A stretch of DNA of 59,778 nt from a virus. Positions 52,736 through 59,193 of the stretch are shown one piece after another (position 1 is the stretch's first letter; each line of letters begins with the position of its first letter). Both the position numbers and the translations under genes were made by a program. Location: positions 1 through 59,778 of the IMG/VR virus record IMGVR_UViG_3300021197_001267, one strand, 5' to 3'. The notes beneath the pieces were generated by a model. It saw nothing but the letters and a program-made list of their open reading frames with translations, made no database searches and was not told the origin of the DNA.

Positions 52736-53209
52736 ATGAGCAGAACCCATAAAGGAAGAAAGTTCCGAGAGTTCTCTATGCTGAACGAGAGGTACGTCAA
52801 TAACAACTACCTCAAGTACTACAAGCTTGCAAAGAGAGACATATCCAGTAACTACGATGTCACAGAGAATGAGCTTGAGTGCCTGCTCTTTATGTACGAC
52901 TACGAGTTTTTTACCAGAGCCCACATAGCCGAGGCACTGCACCAGAACAAGACTAAGTTCTACGAGAGGGTCTTGCGCCCCCTAAAGAACAAGGGGTTGG
53001 TGGAACGCATATACTACAAGAAGGACCTAGCGAATGCTACCATGGAACAGATGGCATTCCTTAAATACAATAAGGGCAACTACAGAGCTCGCTATCAGAT
53101 AACGCAGAAGGCTAGACTTCTAGTCCAACGGTTCTATCGCAAGCTACACGGAGAGGAGGTGATAAAGATTACTCCCCGTAAATCTTCTGACGACGGGCCT
53201 CAAACGTAG
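52736..53209 (+). CDS. winged-helix (MarR-like) transcription regulator (157 aa)
   Basis: The helix-turn-helix core is ELECLLFMYDYEFFTRAHIA, EALHQNKTKFYERVLRPLKN, with KGLVERIYYKK forming the wing and YRARYQITQKARLLVQRFYR the C-terminal helix. This matches MarR-type/PadR-like winged helices; similar proteins are conserved in Bacteroidota phages. A plus-strand island in the late arm, divergent from the fibre gene at 52704 and convergent with the SLT gene (41-bp overlap of 3' ends). It could regulate late promoters. I chose ATG 52736 over the in-frame upstream start. Confidence 0.75.
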   Translation: MSRTHKGRKFREFSMLNERYVNNNYLKYYKLAKRDISSNYDVTENELECLLFMYDYEFFTRAHIAEALHQNKTKFYERVLRPLKNKGLVERIYYKKDLANATMEQMAFLKYNKGNYRARYQITQKARLLVQRFYRKLHGEEVIKITPRKSSDDGPQT

Positions 53210-53816
53210 GCCAGTTCTCTTCAAACTGTCGCCCCTTCTCGGTATCCATCCCTGCAATCTGCTCGATGTACTCTCTACTCTCCTTGTTGATTTCTTTAAT
53301 CCAATCAAGGCTGTTGTAGATATCGTACTTGTCTTTAAGTCTGGTGAGCTCACTGCGTGCTGTACCCTCCCCCGCATTGTATGCAAAGGCAGCCTTAGCG
53401 TATGCGACGATGGGGTCGCTTTTCTCTGCATGCACCCACTCCCTGTCGTACAGGTTCTCCATGTAACCAGACATAGCCTCTCTCGCTTGCACGGGGTCGT
53501 TGGGGTCCCACCCTTCGTTCATGATACCCAGGCGTACCACTTCTTTCTGAGCGATAGGTCTAAACTGCCCGAGGCCTGTGGCCCCTGCGCTAGAGCTACG
53601 ACCAGGAAGGTAGGAGGACTCTACACCCATCTGTCTGTTGACCATACTATTCATATCAAGGGACGGGCTCTCCTCGTGGAACTCCTGCCAGTCCTCTGGG
53701 ACCATGTCTCCTTGGTTATACCTAAACCCTTCGGGGGCTACGGGCTGCTCTGGGTATGAACCAAAGAAGTAATAATTACCGTCGGTGGCAGGCTTGCCTT
53801 TCTTCTTGGGTACCAT
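53169..53816 (-). CDS. SLT-type lytic transglycosylase (215 aa)
   Basis: Lysozyme-like fold: catalytic glutamate in QMGVESSYLPGR, then SAGATGLGQFRPIAQKEV and AKAAFAYNAGEGTARSEL, the ordered ES, GLGQF/GLMQ and AYNAG motifs of Slt70-like enzymes. It has no signal peptide, so it is probably a virion-associated enzyme for DNA entry or the endolysin used with the holin at 13041. The stop region overlaps the convergent regulator gene. ATG 53816 abuts the plus-strand module E. Confidence 0.85.
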   Translation of the reverse strand: MVPKKKGKPATDGNYYFFGSYPEQPVAPEGFRYNQGDMVPEDWQEFHEESPSLDMNSMVNRQMGVESSYLPGRSSSAGATGLGQFRPIAQKEVVRLGIMNEGWDPNDPVQAREAMSGYMENLYDREWVHAEKSDPIVAYAKAAFAYNAGEGTARSELTRLKDKYDIYNSLDWIKEINKESREYIEQIAGMDTEKGRQFEENWPTFEARRQKIYGE

Positions 53817-53817
53817 T

Positions 53818-53897
53818 TAACATTCGTTTACACAATATCTAGAATCCACCTCCGTTATAGAAGCAGAGCAACACACAAATTTAATAAATTCAAACTC
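53818..53897 (+). promoter_or_regulatory. early regulatory module E, upstream of the 66-residue peptide gene
   Basis: TAACATTCG at 53818-53826, CACAATA at 53831-53837, and CGTTATAGAAGC at 53853-53864, 35 bp after box 1. The spacing matches modules A and C. It stands next to the only other plus-strand unit in the late arm and ends at ATG 53898 after a CAAACTC leader. Confidence 0.6.
53876..53883 (-). promoter_or_regulatory. minus-strand -7 box TAAATTTG
   Basis: Read on the minus strand this is TAAATTTG, a TAnnTTTG match, 59 bp upstream of the SLT gene's ATG at 53816. It lies inside the leader of the plus-strand gene, so two opposite transcripts would overlap here. Confidence 0.4.
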
Positions 53898-54098
53898 ATG
53901 AAAAAGTTCCTCCTACGCCTCGCGGTAATCGTCGCCATCGGTATCCCCTTTATGGACACACCCGAAAGAGAAGCCAACCGTCTTATCCTCCGCAGCGGTG
54001 ACGGATGTTCCGCACTGGTTAACCGACCACTGCCGTGGAACCTTCCAGGTAACCCATACAACCTGAAGCAGCCGACAGGCAATCAGATTCTTAAGTGA
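53898..54098 (+). CDS. 66-residue peptide with an N-terminal signal/anchor
   Basis: MKKFLLRLAVIVAIGIPFMD is a signal peptide or signal anchor. The remainder is polar with a single Cys (SGDGCSALVNRP) and Pro/Asn-rich (NLPGNPYNLKQPTGNQ). It is followed within 8 bp by a strong terminator, so it forms its own transcription unit with module E. Opposite to its neighbours; possible moron or superinfection-exclusion peptide. Confidence 0.7.
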   Translation: MKKFLLRLAVIVAIGIPFMDTPEREANRLILRSGDGCSALVNRPLPWNLPGNPYNLKQPTGNQILK

Positions 54099-54105
54099 TA
54101 AAAGG

Positions 54106-54131
54106 GAGGGGGCTTAGCCCCTTCTTTTTTT
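54106..54131. terminator. bidirectional rho-independent terminator
   Basis: GAGGGGGC (54106-54113) pairs with GCCCCTTC (54117-54124) around TTA, followed on the plus strand by a T-run (54125-54131). On the minus strand the same hairpin is followed by CCCTTTT. The TAA stop of the minus-strand gene (54114-54116) is the hairpin loop. Confidence 0.85.
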
Positions 54132-55004
54132 GCTTACTCCGAAGGACATCTTGCCGCCGTATCCGAAAGATGCAGACGCTCTGTTCTGTCTCTCCTTATA
54201 GGCTTCGAGGGTGATGCGTCCGCTCATGATGTCAGCCAAGTCCTTTGCAGCCTGGCCACCCGTATCAGAGAATCTACCTGACTCTCTGCCGATGTCCTGC
54301 TGATACTTCGTTCTGTTGGCTTCAGCAACGAGGTTCTTAAAGGTTGGGTCTTCTGTCATGTAAGCAGGCAGGTCAGACAAGTCTGTCACCTCACCTCTTT
54401 CTTTTAGCATGCCGTCCTGCACCAAGTCGGAGCGGACACCTCTGAACCCACCAGTGGTTCCCTCACCACGAGCACCACTCTGCGCGATACCTCTATTGAA
54501 TACCGCACTGGACTCAAGGTCGTCACCCATGCTGTAGTCTACAGACTTCTTTACTGGGTCGGGAGTCTGCTCTGGAGGTGCTGGTGGAATAATCCTGTCC
54601 ATCTGCTCTCTCTTCATGCCCATCTTCATCTCGGGCTTACCTCTCTCGGCCAGGAACATCTTTGCTATCCGAGGAGGAACACCACCCACCTGGTTCGTTG
54701 TTTCGGAAGCCATCTGAAGTCTCTCGATGTCGATGGCGTCGTCGGGGCCCTCCACAATGAAGTCGCCTTCTTTGCGAAGAGGCTTATCGTCTGAATTAAG
54801 AGACGCGATGGTTCGTCCTTTTTTCTTTGCTTCGTTAGCTCTATCCATAGCAGCCAACAACTCCTCCTCTTCGCCTACGGCACCGCCTGTGACGTAGTAC
54901 ATCTTGCCACCCTCTCCCATCTCTTTTTTACGCTTCTTGAATTTCTTCAACAACCATTCTGGCATCCTTCCTCCAGCGGCGTAGTCTTTCTTTTTGTACA
55001 TCAT
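54114..55004 (-). CDS. Met/Lys-rich hypothetical, probably virion-associated (296 aa)
   Basis: N-terminus MMYKKKDYAAGGRMPEWLLK, KKFKKRKKEMGEGGKMYYVT: basic with Gly-Gly-x-Met turns. The middle has AMDRANEAKKKGRTIASLNS; the end is YGGKMSFGVSKKRRG. The pattern is shared by a group of small Bacteroidota phage proteins with AAGG..M and GGKM motifs that I associate with virions. Stop codon lies in the terminator loop. Confidence 0.65.
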   Translation of the reverse strand: MMYKKKDYAAGGRMPEWLLKKFKKRKKEMGEGGKMYYVTGGAVGEEEELLAAMDRANEAKKKGRTIASLNSDDKPLRKEGDFIVEGPDDAIDIERLQMASETTNQVGGVPPRIAKMFLAERGKPEMKMGMKREQMDRIIPPAPPEQTPDPVKKSVDYSMGDDLESSAVFNRGIAQSGARGEGTTGGFRGVRSDLVQDGMLKERGEVTDLSDLPAYMTEDPTFKNLVAEANRTKYQQDIGRESGRFSDTGGQAAKDLADIMSGRITLEAYKERQNRASASFGYGGKMSFGVSKKRRG

Positions 55005-55019
55005 GGTTTCAAAGATAAG

Positions 55020-55229
55020 TTACTTCTTCTTTTTCTTTTTTGCTGCAATCTTCCTGGCCTCAGCCTTGCCAAATGCGGACTTCACACGGGCCGCAGCCCA
55101 CGCATGTTGGGACGTCTTCGGTCTATTTCCTGAGGACATATACGCGGCGAGACCTCGACGATACACTTCTTTCTGCGCAGCAGAAAGCTTCGAAAGGAAC
55201 GAACCCTTGGTGCTCTTCTTCTTACTCAT
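55020..55229 (-). CDS. small basic conserved phage protein (69 aa)
   Basis: Lys/Ala-rich: SAAQKEVYRRGLAAYMSSGN, RPKTSQHAWAAARVKSAFGK. The AWA.ARV.S pattern matches a small family (DUF5824/DUF5872-like by recall) found in many phages. Probably nucleic-acid-binding. Overlaps the neighbour at 55226 in ATGA. Confidence 0.65.
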   Translation of the reverse strand: MSKKKSTKGSFLSKLSAAQKEVYRRGLAAYMSSGNRPKTSQHAWAAARVKSAFGKAEARKIAAKKKKKK

Positions 55230-55417
55230 AGTTTGTCACGTTGTGCCATAAGCTTCTTCAGTCGGGAAGCTACGGCTGGTGGGAATCCTTTCTTCTGTCG
55301 CTTTGCTTTCGTGCCACGGTACTTGGCGTAGATGGCTGATATCTGCTTCATAAGCGCTTTGCGCTTCGCAGAATTTTTCGAGCCCGCCGTATACTTCTTG
55401 TTGAAGGACTTAGCCAT
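55226..55417 (-). CDS. small basic conserved phage protein (63 aa)
   Basis: Very basic (FNKKYTAGSKNSAKRKALMK, QISAIYAKYRGTKAKRQKKG), with a pattern like the neighbouring protein, in particular the I..IY.KY block seen in related phage proteins. Overlaps the previous gene. Confidence 0.65.
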   Translation of the reverse strand: MAKSFNKKYTAGSKNSAKRKALMKQISAIYAKYRGTKAKRQKKGFPPAVASRLKKLMAQRDKL

Positions 55418-55595
55418 GAGAGGCCACCTTAAAGGGTGCTTCTTTCACGGCGCCAGGGTGTGGCTTGTAGTCCCCCTTCATAAGGTAGAACCGCCCCTGC
55501 TCCTCCATCCAGTGGTAACCAGATGGGGGTGGGACGGATACCTTCTTGCTGCTGACCTTAAGCTTGCCTCTCTCTGACTTCTTTGTGGTCTTCAT
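55410..55595 (-). CDS. small conserved phage protein (61 aa)
   Basis: Centre PPPSGYHWMEEQGRFYLMKG, then DYKPHPGAVKEAPFKVASHG. The GYHWM...G..YLM.GDY.PH.GA pattern is a short family in tailed phages that I remember without a function. Overlaps both neighbours. Confidence 0.65.
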   Translation of the reverse strand: MKTTKKSERGKLKVSSKKVSVPPPSGYHWMEEQGRFYLMKGDYKPHPGAVKEAPFKVASHG

Positions 55596-55822
55596 TGCTT
55601 CTGGAGTTTTTTCACTGCAGCAGCTAGGACGGAGGGATTCTTTCTAGACAAACCATAAGTGGATGCAACTTTAACGAGGAAGTCCTCATCGAGCTGAGCA
55701 TCAGGGACAGCATCCATAAGATACTTACGCACACTTTCTACTTCTCTCTGGGCACTCTCACTAACAGCTGAGCTGCGGCGAGTCCCTGCAGAAGGCTTTT
55801 TCTTTTTCTTTGAAACGAGCAT
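55592..55822 (-). CDS. small basic hypothetical protein (76 aa)
   Basis: I took ATG 55822 rather than the TTG at 55828. Basic N-terminus (SKKKKKPSAGTRRSS), then helical and ends in SVLAAAVKKLQKQ. No family recognised; a TATATTTG box lies immediately upstream. Confidence 0.6.
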   Translation of the reverse strand: MLVSKKKKKPSAGTRRSSAVSESAQREVESVRKYLMDAVPDAQLDEDFLVKVASTYGLSRKNPSVLAAAVKKLQKQ

Positions 55823-55825
55823 GCA

Positions 55826-55833
55826 CAAATATA
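55826..55833 (-). promoter_or_regulatory. late -7 promoter box TATATTTG
   Basis: On the minus strand TATATTTG ends 3 bp before ATG 55822. Transcripts from it would be leaderless or start inside the coding region, so it may serve downstream genes instead. Upstream sequence GATTATATTTG is close to the other late boxes. Confidence 0.45.
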
Positions 55834-55834
55834 A

Positions 55835-56104
55835 TCATTTGGTGCAACCCCATTTCGCATTAGAGTAGCTGATGAACTTCTTAAACGTTATGCTGCTACA
55901 CGTAAGGTGAAGGTTGTTCTGTTGCTTGTTGATACGAGCCTTGCTCTTGAAGATATCCTTTATGAGCTTCTCCCTGAAATACTCGTTCCGCCATATAAGG
56001 TTCTTGTCATTGCCAACAAGGATAGCATCGTACAGCTTGTACTCCTTCTTCGACTTGCTGTCAAACAAGACGACGTCACACATGTGGATGGGTTCTTTAG
56101 TCAT
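55835..56104 (-). CDS. hypothetical protein (89 aa)
   Basis: Starts MTKEPIHMCDVVLFDSKSKK and has EYKLYDAILVGNDKNLIWRN, FREKLIKDIFKSKARINKQQ: basic and helical. Overlaps the upstream stop (TAA 56097-56099). No family recognised. Confidence 0.62.
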   Translation of the reverse strand: MTKEPIHMCDVVLFDSKSKKEYKLYDAILVGNDKNLIWRNEYFREKLIKDIFKSKARINKQQNNLHLTCSSITFKKFISYSNAKWGCTK

Positions 56105-56258
56105 ACTCCTCTAACGAAGGAGGTGGCAGCTTATTGCTCAGCTTATCTAGAGCCCTGGCCATAGCCCTCCTCCTTCCACGCGCTGTGTGCTGCCCCCTAG
56201 TGTTATTAGTGGCTTCTTGCAACAGCTGAATCATCTCGTCTGTTAATTGCATGTGCAT
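56097..56258 (-). CDS. first gene of the late operon, basic hypothetical (53 aa)
   Basis: Starts MHMQLTDEMIQLLQEATNNT; the centre is RGQHTARGRRRAMARALDKL, a strongly basic helix. ATG 56258 was chosen; a second in-frame ATG at 56252 is possible. First gene behind the late promoter and leader RNA. Could be nucleic-acid-binding; function unknown. Confidence 0.65.
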   Translation of the reverse strand: MHMQLTDEMIQLLQEATNNTRGQHTARGRRRAMARALDKLSNKLPPPSLEEYD

Positions 56259-56282
56259 AGCTGTCCCTTGATACTTTTTTAA

Positions 56283-56367
56283 GAGAGGACCCTAAGCTGC
56301 CTGTATCTCACAAACAGTCTGACCGAGGTGAGGACCCATCAGGTCCGTAACCTCAAGACGTCCTCTC
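56283..56367 (-). ncRNA. candidate structured leader RNA of the late operon
   Basis: Read on the minus strand: an 8-bp closing stem GAGAGGAC (56367-56360) with GTCCTCTC (56290-56283). Inside is a two-part hairpin, GAGGT/ACCTC plus GGACC/GGTCC (56354-56325), and a smaller CTGT/ACAG hairpin (56317-56301) with a 9-nt loop. It lies between the late promoter and the first late ATG at 56258. Three-way-junction layout, like the RNA near the tRNA but without sequence homology except a shared CTTAGG. Confidence 0.6.
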
Positions 56368-56371
56368 AAGG

Positions 56372-56408
56372 ATGTAGCGAAGGTACTACATTTTTTTTTC
56401 AAAGTCAA
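56372..56408 (-). promoter_or_regulatory. late-arm promoter with operator-like dyad
   Basis: On the minus strand TTG (56408-56406) then 20 bp then TACCTTCG (56385-56378), a good match to the Bacteroidota TTTG-N19-21-TAnnTTTG promoter with one T to C change in the -7 box. The -7 box is exactly the 8-bp spacer of a perfect dyad, ATGTAG/CTACAT (56391-56386 and 56377-56372). A repressor bound there would block the promoter. Confidence 0.65.
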
Positions 56409-56917
56409 GTAGGGTGGGTAACACCATAACCCAGCGCGGAATTATCTTTCGAGATACATATAGTGTAATACCATAGATAGAAAGGTGACAGATAGAAGAG
56501 CATAACACATATCGAGGCTGATAATAATTATGCGAAGGTATGTGAAAATAGGCCAGACATACGCACCTAGGGGATTATACATATACAGCAGTAGCACCGA
56601 TGTCAATCGGAAACGGAATCCTGAACCCCAGCCCCTCGACGTTTTCCCCTTTGGGAATCCAGTTTTGGCATTTGACTTTTGGCTCTCCCCAGTCCAAGCA
56701 AGACAGACCAAGATGGACCACAGGAGATGAGACACACAGACCACAGGCACAATCCCTTCCCCAATCGTTCATGCTCCATGGGGGAACCCACACATGGGAC
56801 ATTGTGGTGCGTTAACTTTTGTTTGCATATAGGTCCATACTAAATCGAAGACGAGACTCGTATAGGTATCAGAAGGCGGGAGCTGATTCCTAGCCACAAA
56901 CCCTTAACTCACTGATA
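56409..56917. other. non-coding divergent control region
   Basis: No convincing gene lies here. Short open frames on both strands (such as 56600-56815 plus and 56603-56791 minus) overlap one another and have no leader. I see inverted repeats TGGGT/ACCCA (56415/56433), TATCT-TTCG-AGATA (56443-56456) and CCGAT-GTCA-ATCGG (56597-56610), and a direct repeat GACCACAGG (56716 and 56739). There is also a second TACCTTCG word on the minus strand (56540-56533) without a -33 box. This region could contain the replication origin. Confidence 0.5.
56818..56848 (+). promoter_or_regulatory. weak candidate promoter for the plus-strand arm
   Basis: TTTG (56818-56821) then 19 bp then TAAATCGA (56841-56848). 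The -33 box and spacing fit, but the -7 box matches TAnnTTTG poorly. It lies 69 bp upstream of the first early ATG at 56918. Confidence 0.3.
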
Positions 56918-57271
56918 ATGAACAACATGAAAAGATACGCTTGTGATTGCATCAAGCAAGCAGACGATTCAGCGGAACGTTTGCGCAACATGGCCGACGT
57001 GATTGGCAACGAACAACGCTACGAGGATGGCGTTTGCACCACCGCTGACGTTCAACGAATGATGAAGAACGGCATCAAGAAAACGGCAACCGACATGCAG
57101 AACTTGATTCGCACAATGGCCGACCAGTTGGATGCCGAGAGAGCCGAGGTTGAGCGCATGAAGCGTCTGTACGGGATGGCTCGCAAGGACATCCAAGACT
57201 TGAAGAACCTGCCATCTCCTTCGGGCTATGACCGAAACATCCATCGTATGCAGTCTGACGGCTCATACTAA
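56918..57271 (+). CDS. first gene of the early arm, coiled-coil hypothetical (117 aa)
   Basis: Starts MNNMKRYACDCIKQADDSAE; long heptad region (QNLIRTMADQLDAERAEVER) suggests a coiled coil, and the end is disordered (PSPSGYDRNIHRMQ). CAAACCC-type leader precedes it. Being the first early gene it may act on the host at once; no family is recognised. Confidence 0.7.
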   Translation: MNNMKRYACDCIKQADDSAERLRNMADVIGNEQRYEDGVCTTADVQRMMKNGIKKTATDMQNLIRTMADQLDAERAEVERMKRLYGMARKDIQDLKNLPSPSGYDRNIHRMQSDGSY

Positions 57272-57311
57272 AACGATGACGACAACGTTATACTATCAAA
57301 CCCCAAGCACA

Positions 57312-57461
57312 ATGACAAGTTTCAAAATTCACAGGCAGATGCGCGTAGACCTTGACCGAGGGGTGCGCACAGAGGTAGCCGCAAGACGTTGCGTGATTCA
57401 GTTGTTCAAGCATGGACACCTCCTCCCCATGAGCTACCAAGGCCCAACCAAGGCACACTGA
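57312..57461 (+). CDS. small basic hypothetical (49 aa)
   Basis: I chose ATG 57312 because it follows the CAAACCCCAAGCACA leader found also before the gene at 57524; in-frame starts further up lie in the previous gene. Basic (MRVDLDRGVRTEVAARRCVI). Function unknown. Confidence 0.6.
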   Translation: MTSFKIHRQMRVDLDRGVRTEVAARRCVIQLFKHGHLLPMSYQGPTKAH

Positions 57462-57480
57462 AGAGTCCTAATTGGACGAA

Positions 57481-57494
57481 ACGCCGTGAGGCGT
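57481..57494 (+). other. intercistronic hairpin ACGCC-GTGA-GGCGT
   Basis: Five-bp stem with a GTGA tetraloop between the genes at 57312 and 57524. No T-run follows, so it is more likely an RNA stability or pausing element than a terminator. Confidence 0.45.
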
Positions 57495-57523
57495 CTGTGT
57501 CAAACTCTTAAACCCCAAGCACA

Positions 57524-57718
57524 ATGAGCATGCTCCCGAAAATCAGCACCGAGTTCAGCGGCACGAACGCGGACTACAACATCCAAACGATGGGCGACAC
57601 CACCCACGTTGAAGTCAATGGATTCTGTTACCACATCAATCAAATCAAAACGCCCGAGTTGAAGTCTGCCTGCGAGACGTTGCTCCAAGCATCAAGGGTC
57701 CTCGGCCAAACCATCTGA
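57524..57718 (+). CDS. small hypothetical protein (64 aa)
   Basis: ATG after the AAACCCCAAGCACA leader. A second Met lies at residue 3. Mixed alpha/beta composition (THVEVNGFCYHINQIKTPEL). No family recognised. Confidence 0.65.
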   Translation: MSMLPKISTEFSGTNADYNIQTMGDTTHVEVNGFCYHINQIKTPELKSACETLLQASRVLGQTI

Positions 57719-57721
57719 ACC

Positions 57722-57931
57722 ATGAAGTACACAATGCAAGCCCAACTACTGCAACGCAAGAACCTCGCCTACATTCGGATGAAGGACCTTCGTGAGCAAG
57801 CCCGCATCGCACGAATCGAGTTTGACTTGGCCGCCAAGGATTTGGAGGAGCACAAGATTCAGTTGACCATCAAACGCATGGCGGAGAGGGAGACTCACTT
57901 CGGCATCCACATCGACACCTCAAACCTCTGA
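57722..57931 (+). CDS. small coiled-coil protein (69 aa)
   Basis: Almost entirely helical and charged (LQRKNLAYIRMKDLREQARI, ARIEFDLAAKDLEEHKIQLT). Starts 3 bp after the previous stop. Function unknown. Confidence 0.65.
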   Translation: MKYTMQAQLLQRKNLAYIRMKDLREQARIARIEFDLAAKDLEEHKIQLTIKRMAERETHFGIHIDTSNL

Positions 57932-57935
57932 AGCG

Positions 57936-58058
57936 ATGACAAGCATGGACATCTTCGCCCACCTGTTGGGTATGTACGCGGGATGGAGTTTGGTGCTCTC
58001 CTGCATACGAATTGGACTGAACATGACGTTAGATTACCTAGAAACACAATACACATGA
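57936..58058 (+). CDS. 40-residue membrane peptide
   Basis: MTSMDIFAHLLGMYAGWSLV followed by LSCIRIGLNM: one hydrophobic segment with a short tail. The stop overlaps the next ATG at 58055 (ATGA), which supports translation. Function unknown. Confidence 0.55.
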   Translation: MTSMDIFAHLLGMYAGWSLVLSCIRIGLNMTLDYLETQYT

Positions 58059-58222
58059 ACGTATACCGAATGACTTACATCCGTGGTCGAGACCGAGATG
58101 ATTGGAGAGAGATTGACTTCATCGAAAACAGCATGGAAGGAGCGCGTCAAATGGCTCGTGCTCTCGTGCCCCACGACCACAGAGTTCGCAAGGTTGAATT
58201 TGTCAAAACAATAGAGCAATGA
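58055..58222 (+). CDS. small hypothetical protein (55 aa)
   Basis: I took ATG 58055; an upstream start at 57983 would read across the previous gene. Starts MNVYRMTYIRGRDRDDWREI, then a helix SMEGARQMARALV. Ends in an ATGA overlap with the ArdC-like gene, so the two are coupled. Confidence 0.65.
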   Translation: MNVYRMTYIRGRDRDDWREIDFIENSMEGARQMARALVPHDHRVRKVEFVKTIEQ

Positions 58223-59115
58223 AGAAGAAGAGAAACGTCTACGAGGAAGTCACGGCACGGGTTGTCGATGGCATCAAGGCAAAGGGTATGCAATGGTTCC
58301 GACCATGGGAAGGTGGTGGTGGGTTGCACCCCATCAACCGAGCCACAGGCAAGGGATACAAGGGGATGAACGTCCTGTTCCTGTTCGCTGAAGCGGAAGC
58401 CAAGGGATATGAGCACAACGAATGGTTGACCTACAAGCAAGCTGTTGGCCTGAAGGGTCAGGTGCGCAAAGGTGAGAAGTCTACCAACGTGGTATTCTGG
58501 AGCATCAGCATTCAGGACGAGGACAAGAAGTGGTACAGGAAGGCGTCAGAAGTACCTAGCGGCAAGAAGTACGAGAAGTTCTTCTCTCTGCGGACGTACA
58601 ACGTCTTCAATGTGGCGCAATGCGATGGCATCGAACCTCGAAGAGAGGTTGTGGAGGCCAAGGGTGATACAACCCCCATCGAGAGCGCAGAAGCGGTTTA
58701 TGGTGGTTTTGTGGGCAAGCCTACTCTGAAGCAGGGAGGTTCACGAGCCTACTACAAACCTGCGGCCCACCATGTCCAAATGCCCAAGATGGAGACCTTC
58801 GTCTCTCCTGACGACTACTACAAGGTCCTGTTCCACGAGTTGACGCACAGCACAGGCCACAAGAGCCTACTCAATCGTGACACCTTGGTGCAGATGAACT
58901 CGTTTGGCGACGAGGAGTACTCCAAGGAGGAATTGGTGGCGGAGATTGGTGCGCAGTTCCTCTCGGGCATCGTGGGCATCAAGCCCAAGTCTGACTCCAT
59001 GAACTCACAGGCCTACATCAATGGGTGGTTGAGCAAGATTGGCAAGGAACCGAAGTTGGTCGTGAGCGCGGCAACGCAAGCAATGAAAGCTGTCGATTGC
59101 ATCCTCGGAGATTAA
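58219..59115 (+). CDS. ardC: ArdC-like antirestriction protein: ssDNA-binding plus zincin domain (298 aa)
   Basis: The N-terminal domain (residues 1-130: VYEEVTARVVDGIKAKGMQW, NVLFLFAEAEAKGYEHNEWL, GLKGQVRKGEKSTNVVFWS) is the ArdC/TraC-type single-strand DNA-binding module. The C-terminal domain carries HELTHSTGH at 206-214 and YSKEELVAEIGAQFLSGIVG, the zincin-like peptidase core. ArdC homologues protect incoming DNA from host restriction. It stands early in the plus-strand arm next to the control region, so it would be made soon after entry. The stop is the TAA of module D. Confidence 0.9.
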   Translation: MKKKRNVYEEVTARVVDGIKAKGMQWFRPWEGGGGLHPINRATGKGYKGMNVLFLFAEAEAKGYEHNEWLTYKQAVGLKGQVRKGEKSTNVVFWSISIQDEDKKWYRKASEVPSGKKYEKFFSLRTYNVFNVAQCDGIEPRREVVEAKGDTTPIESAEAVYGGFVGKPTLKQGGSRAYYKPAAHHVQMPKMETFVSPDDYYKVLFHELTHSTGHKSLLNRDTLVQMNSFGDEEYSKEELVAEIGAQFLSGIVGIKPKSDSMNSQAYINGWLSKIGKEPKLVVSAATQAMKAVDCILGD

Positions 59116-59193
59116 CATTCGTTAACAACGGGGAGGACAATAAGGTCTTCCCCACCAACGTTCTAATACTAGAAACCCTTAAACACAATACAC
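59113..59193 (+). promoter_or_regulatory. early regulatory module D with inserted hairpin
   Basis: TAACATTCG at 59113-59121 in the dyad TTAAC-ATTC-GTTAA, then a 9-bp hairpin GGGGAGGAC/GTCTTCCCC (59130-59153, one G-U pair), then CGTTCTAATACTAGAAACCC at 59159. Box spacing is 46 bp, 11 more than in modules A, C and E. The second part is nearly identical to module B. Confidence 0.6.

Noticed and set aside
56530-56815. Short frames in the control region on both strands
   Set aside because: They overlap each other on both strands, have no leader, and their products are low-complexity; the region contains many inverted repeats.
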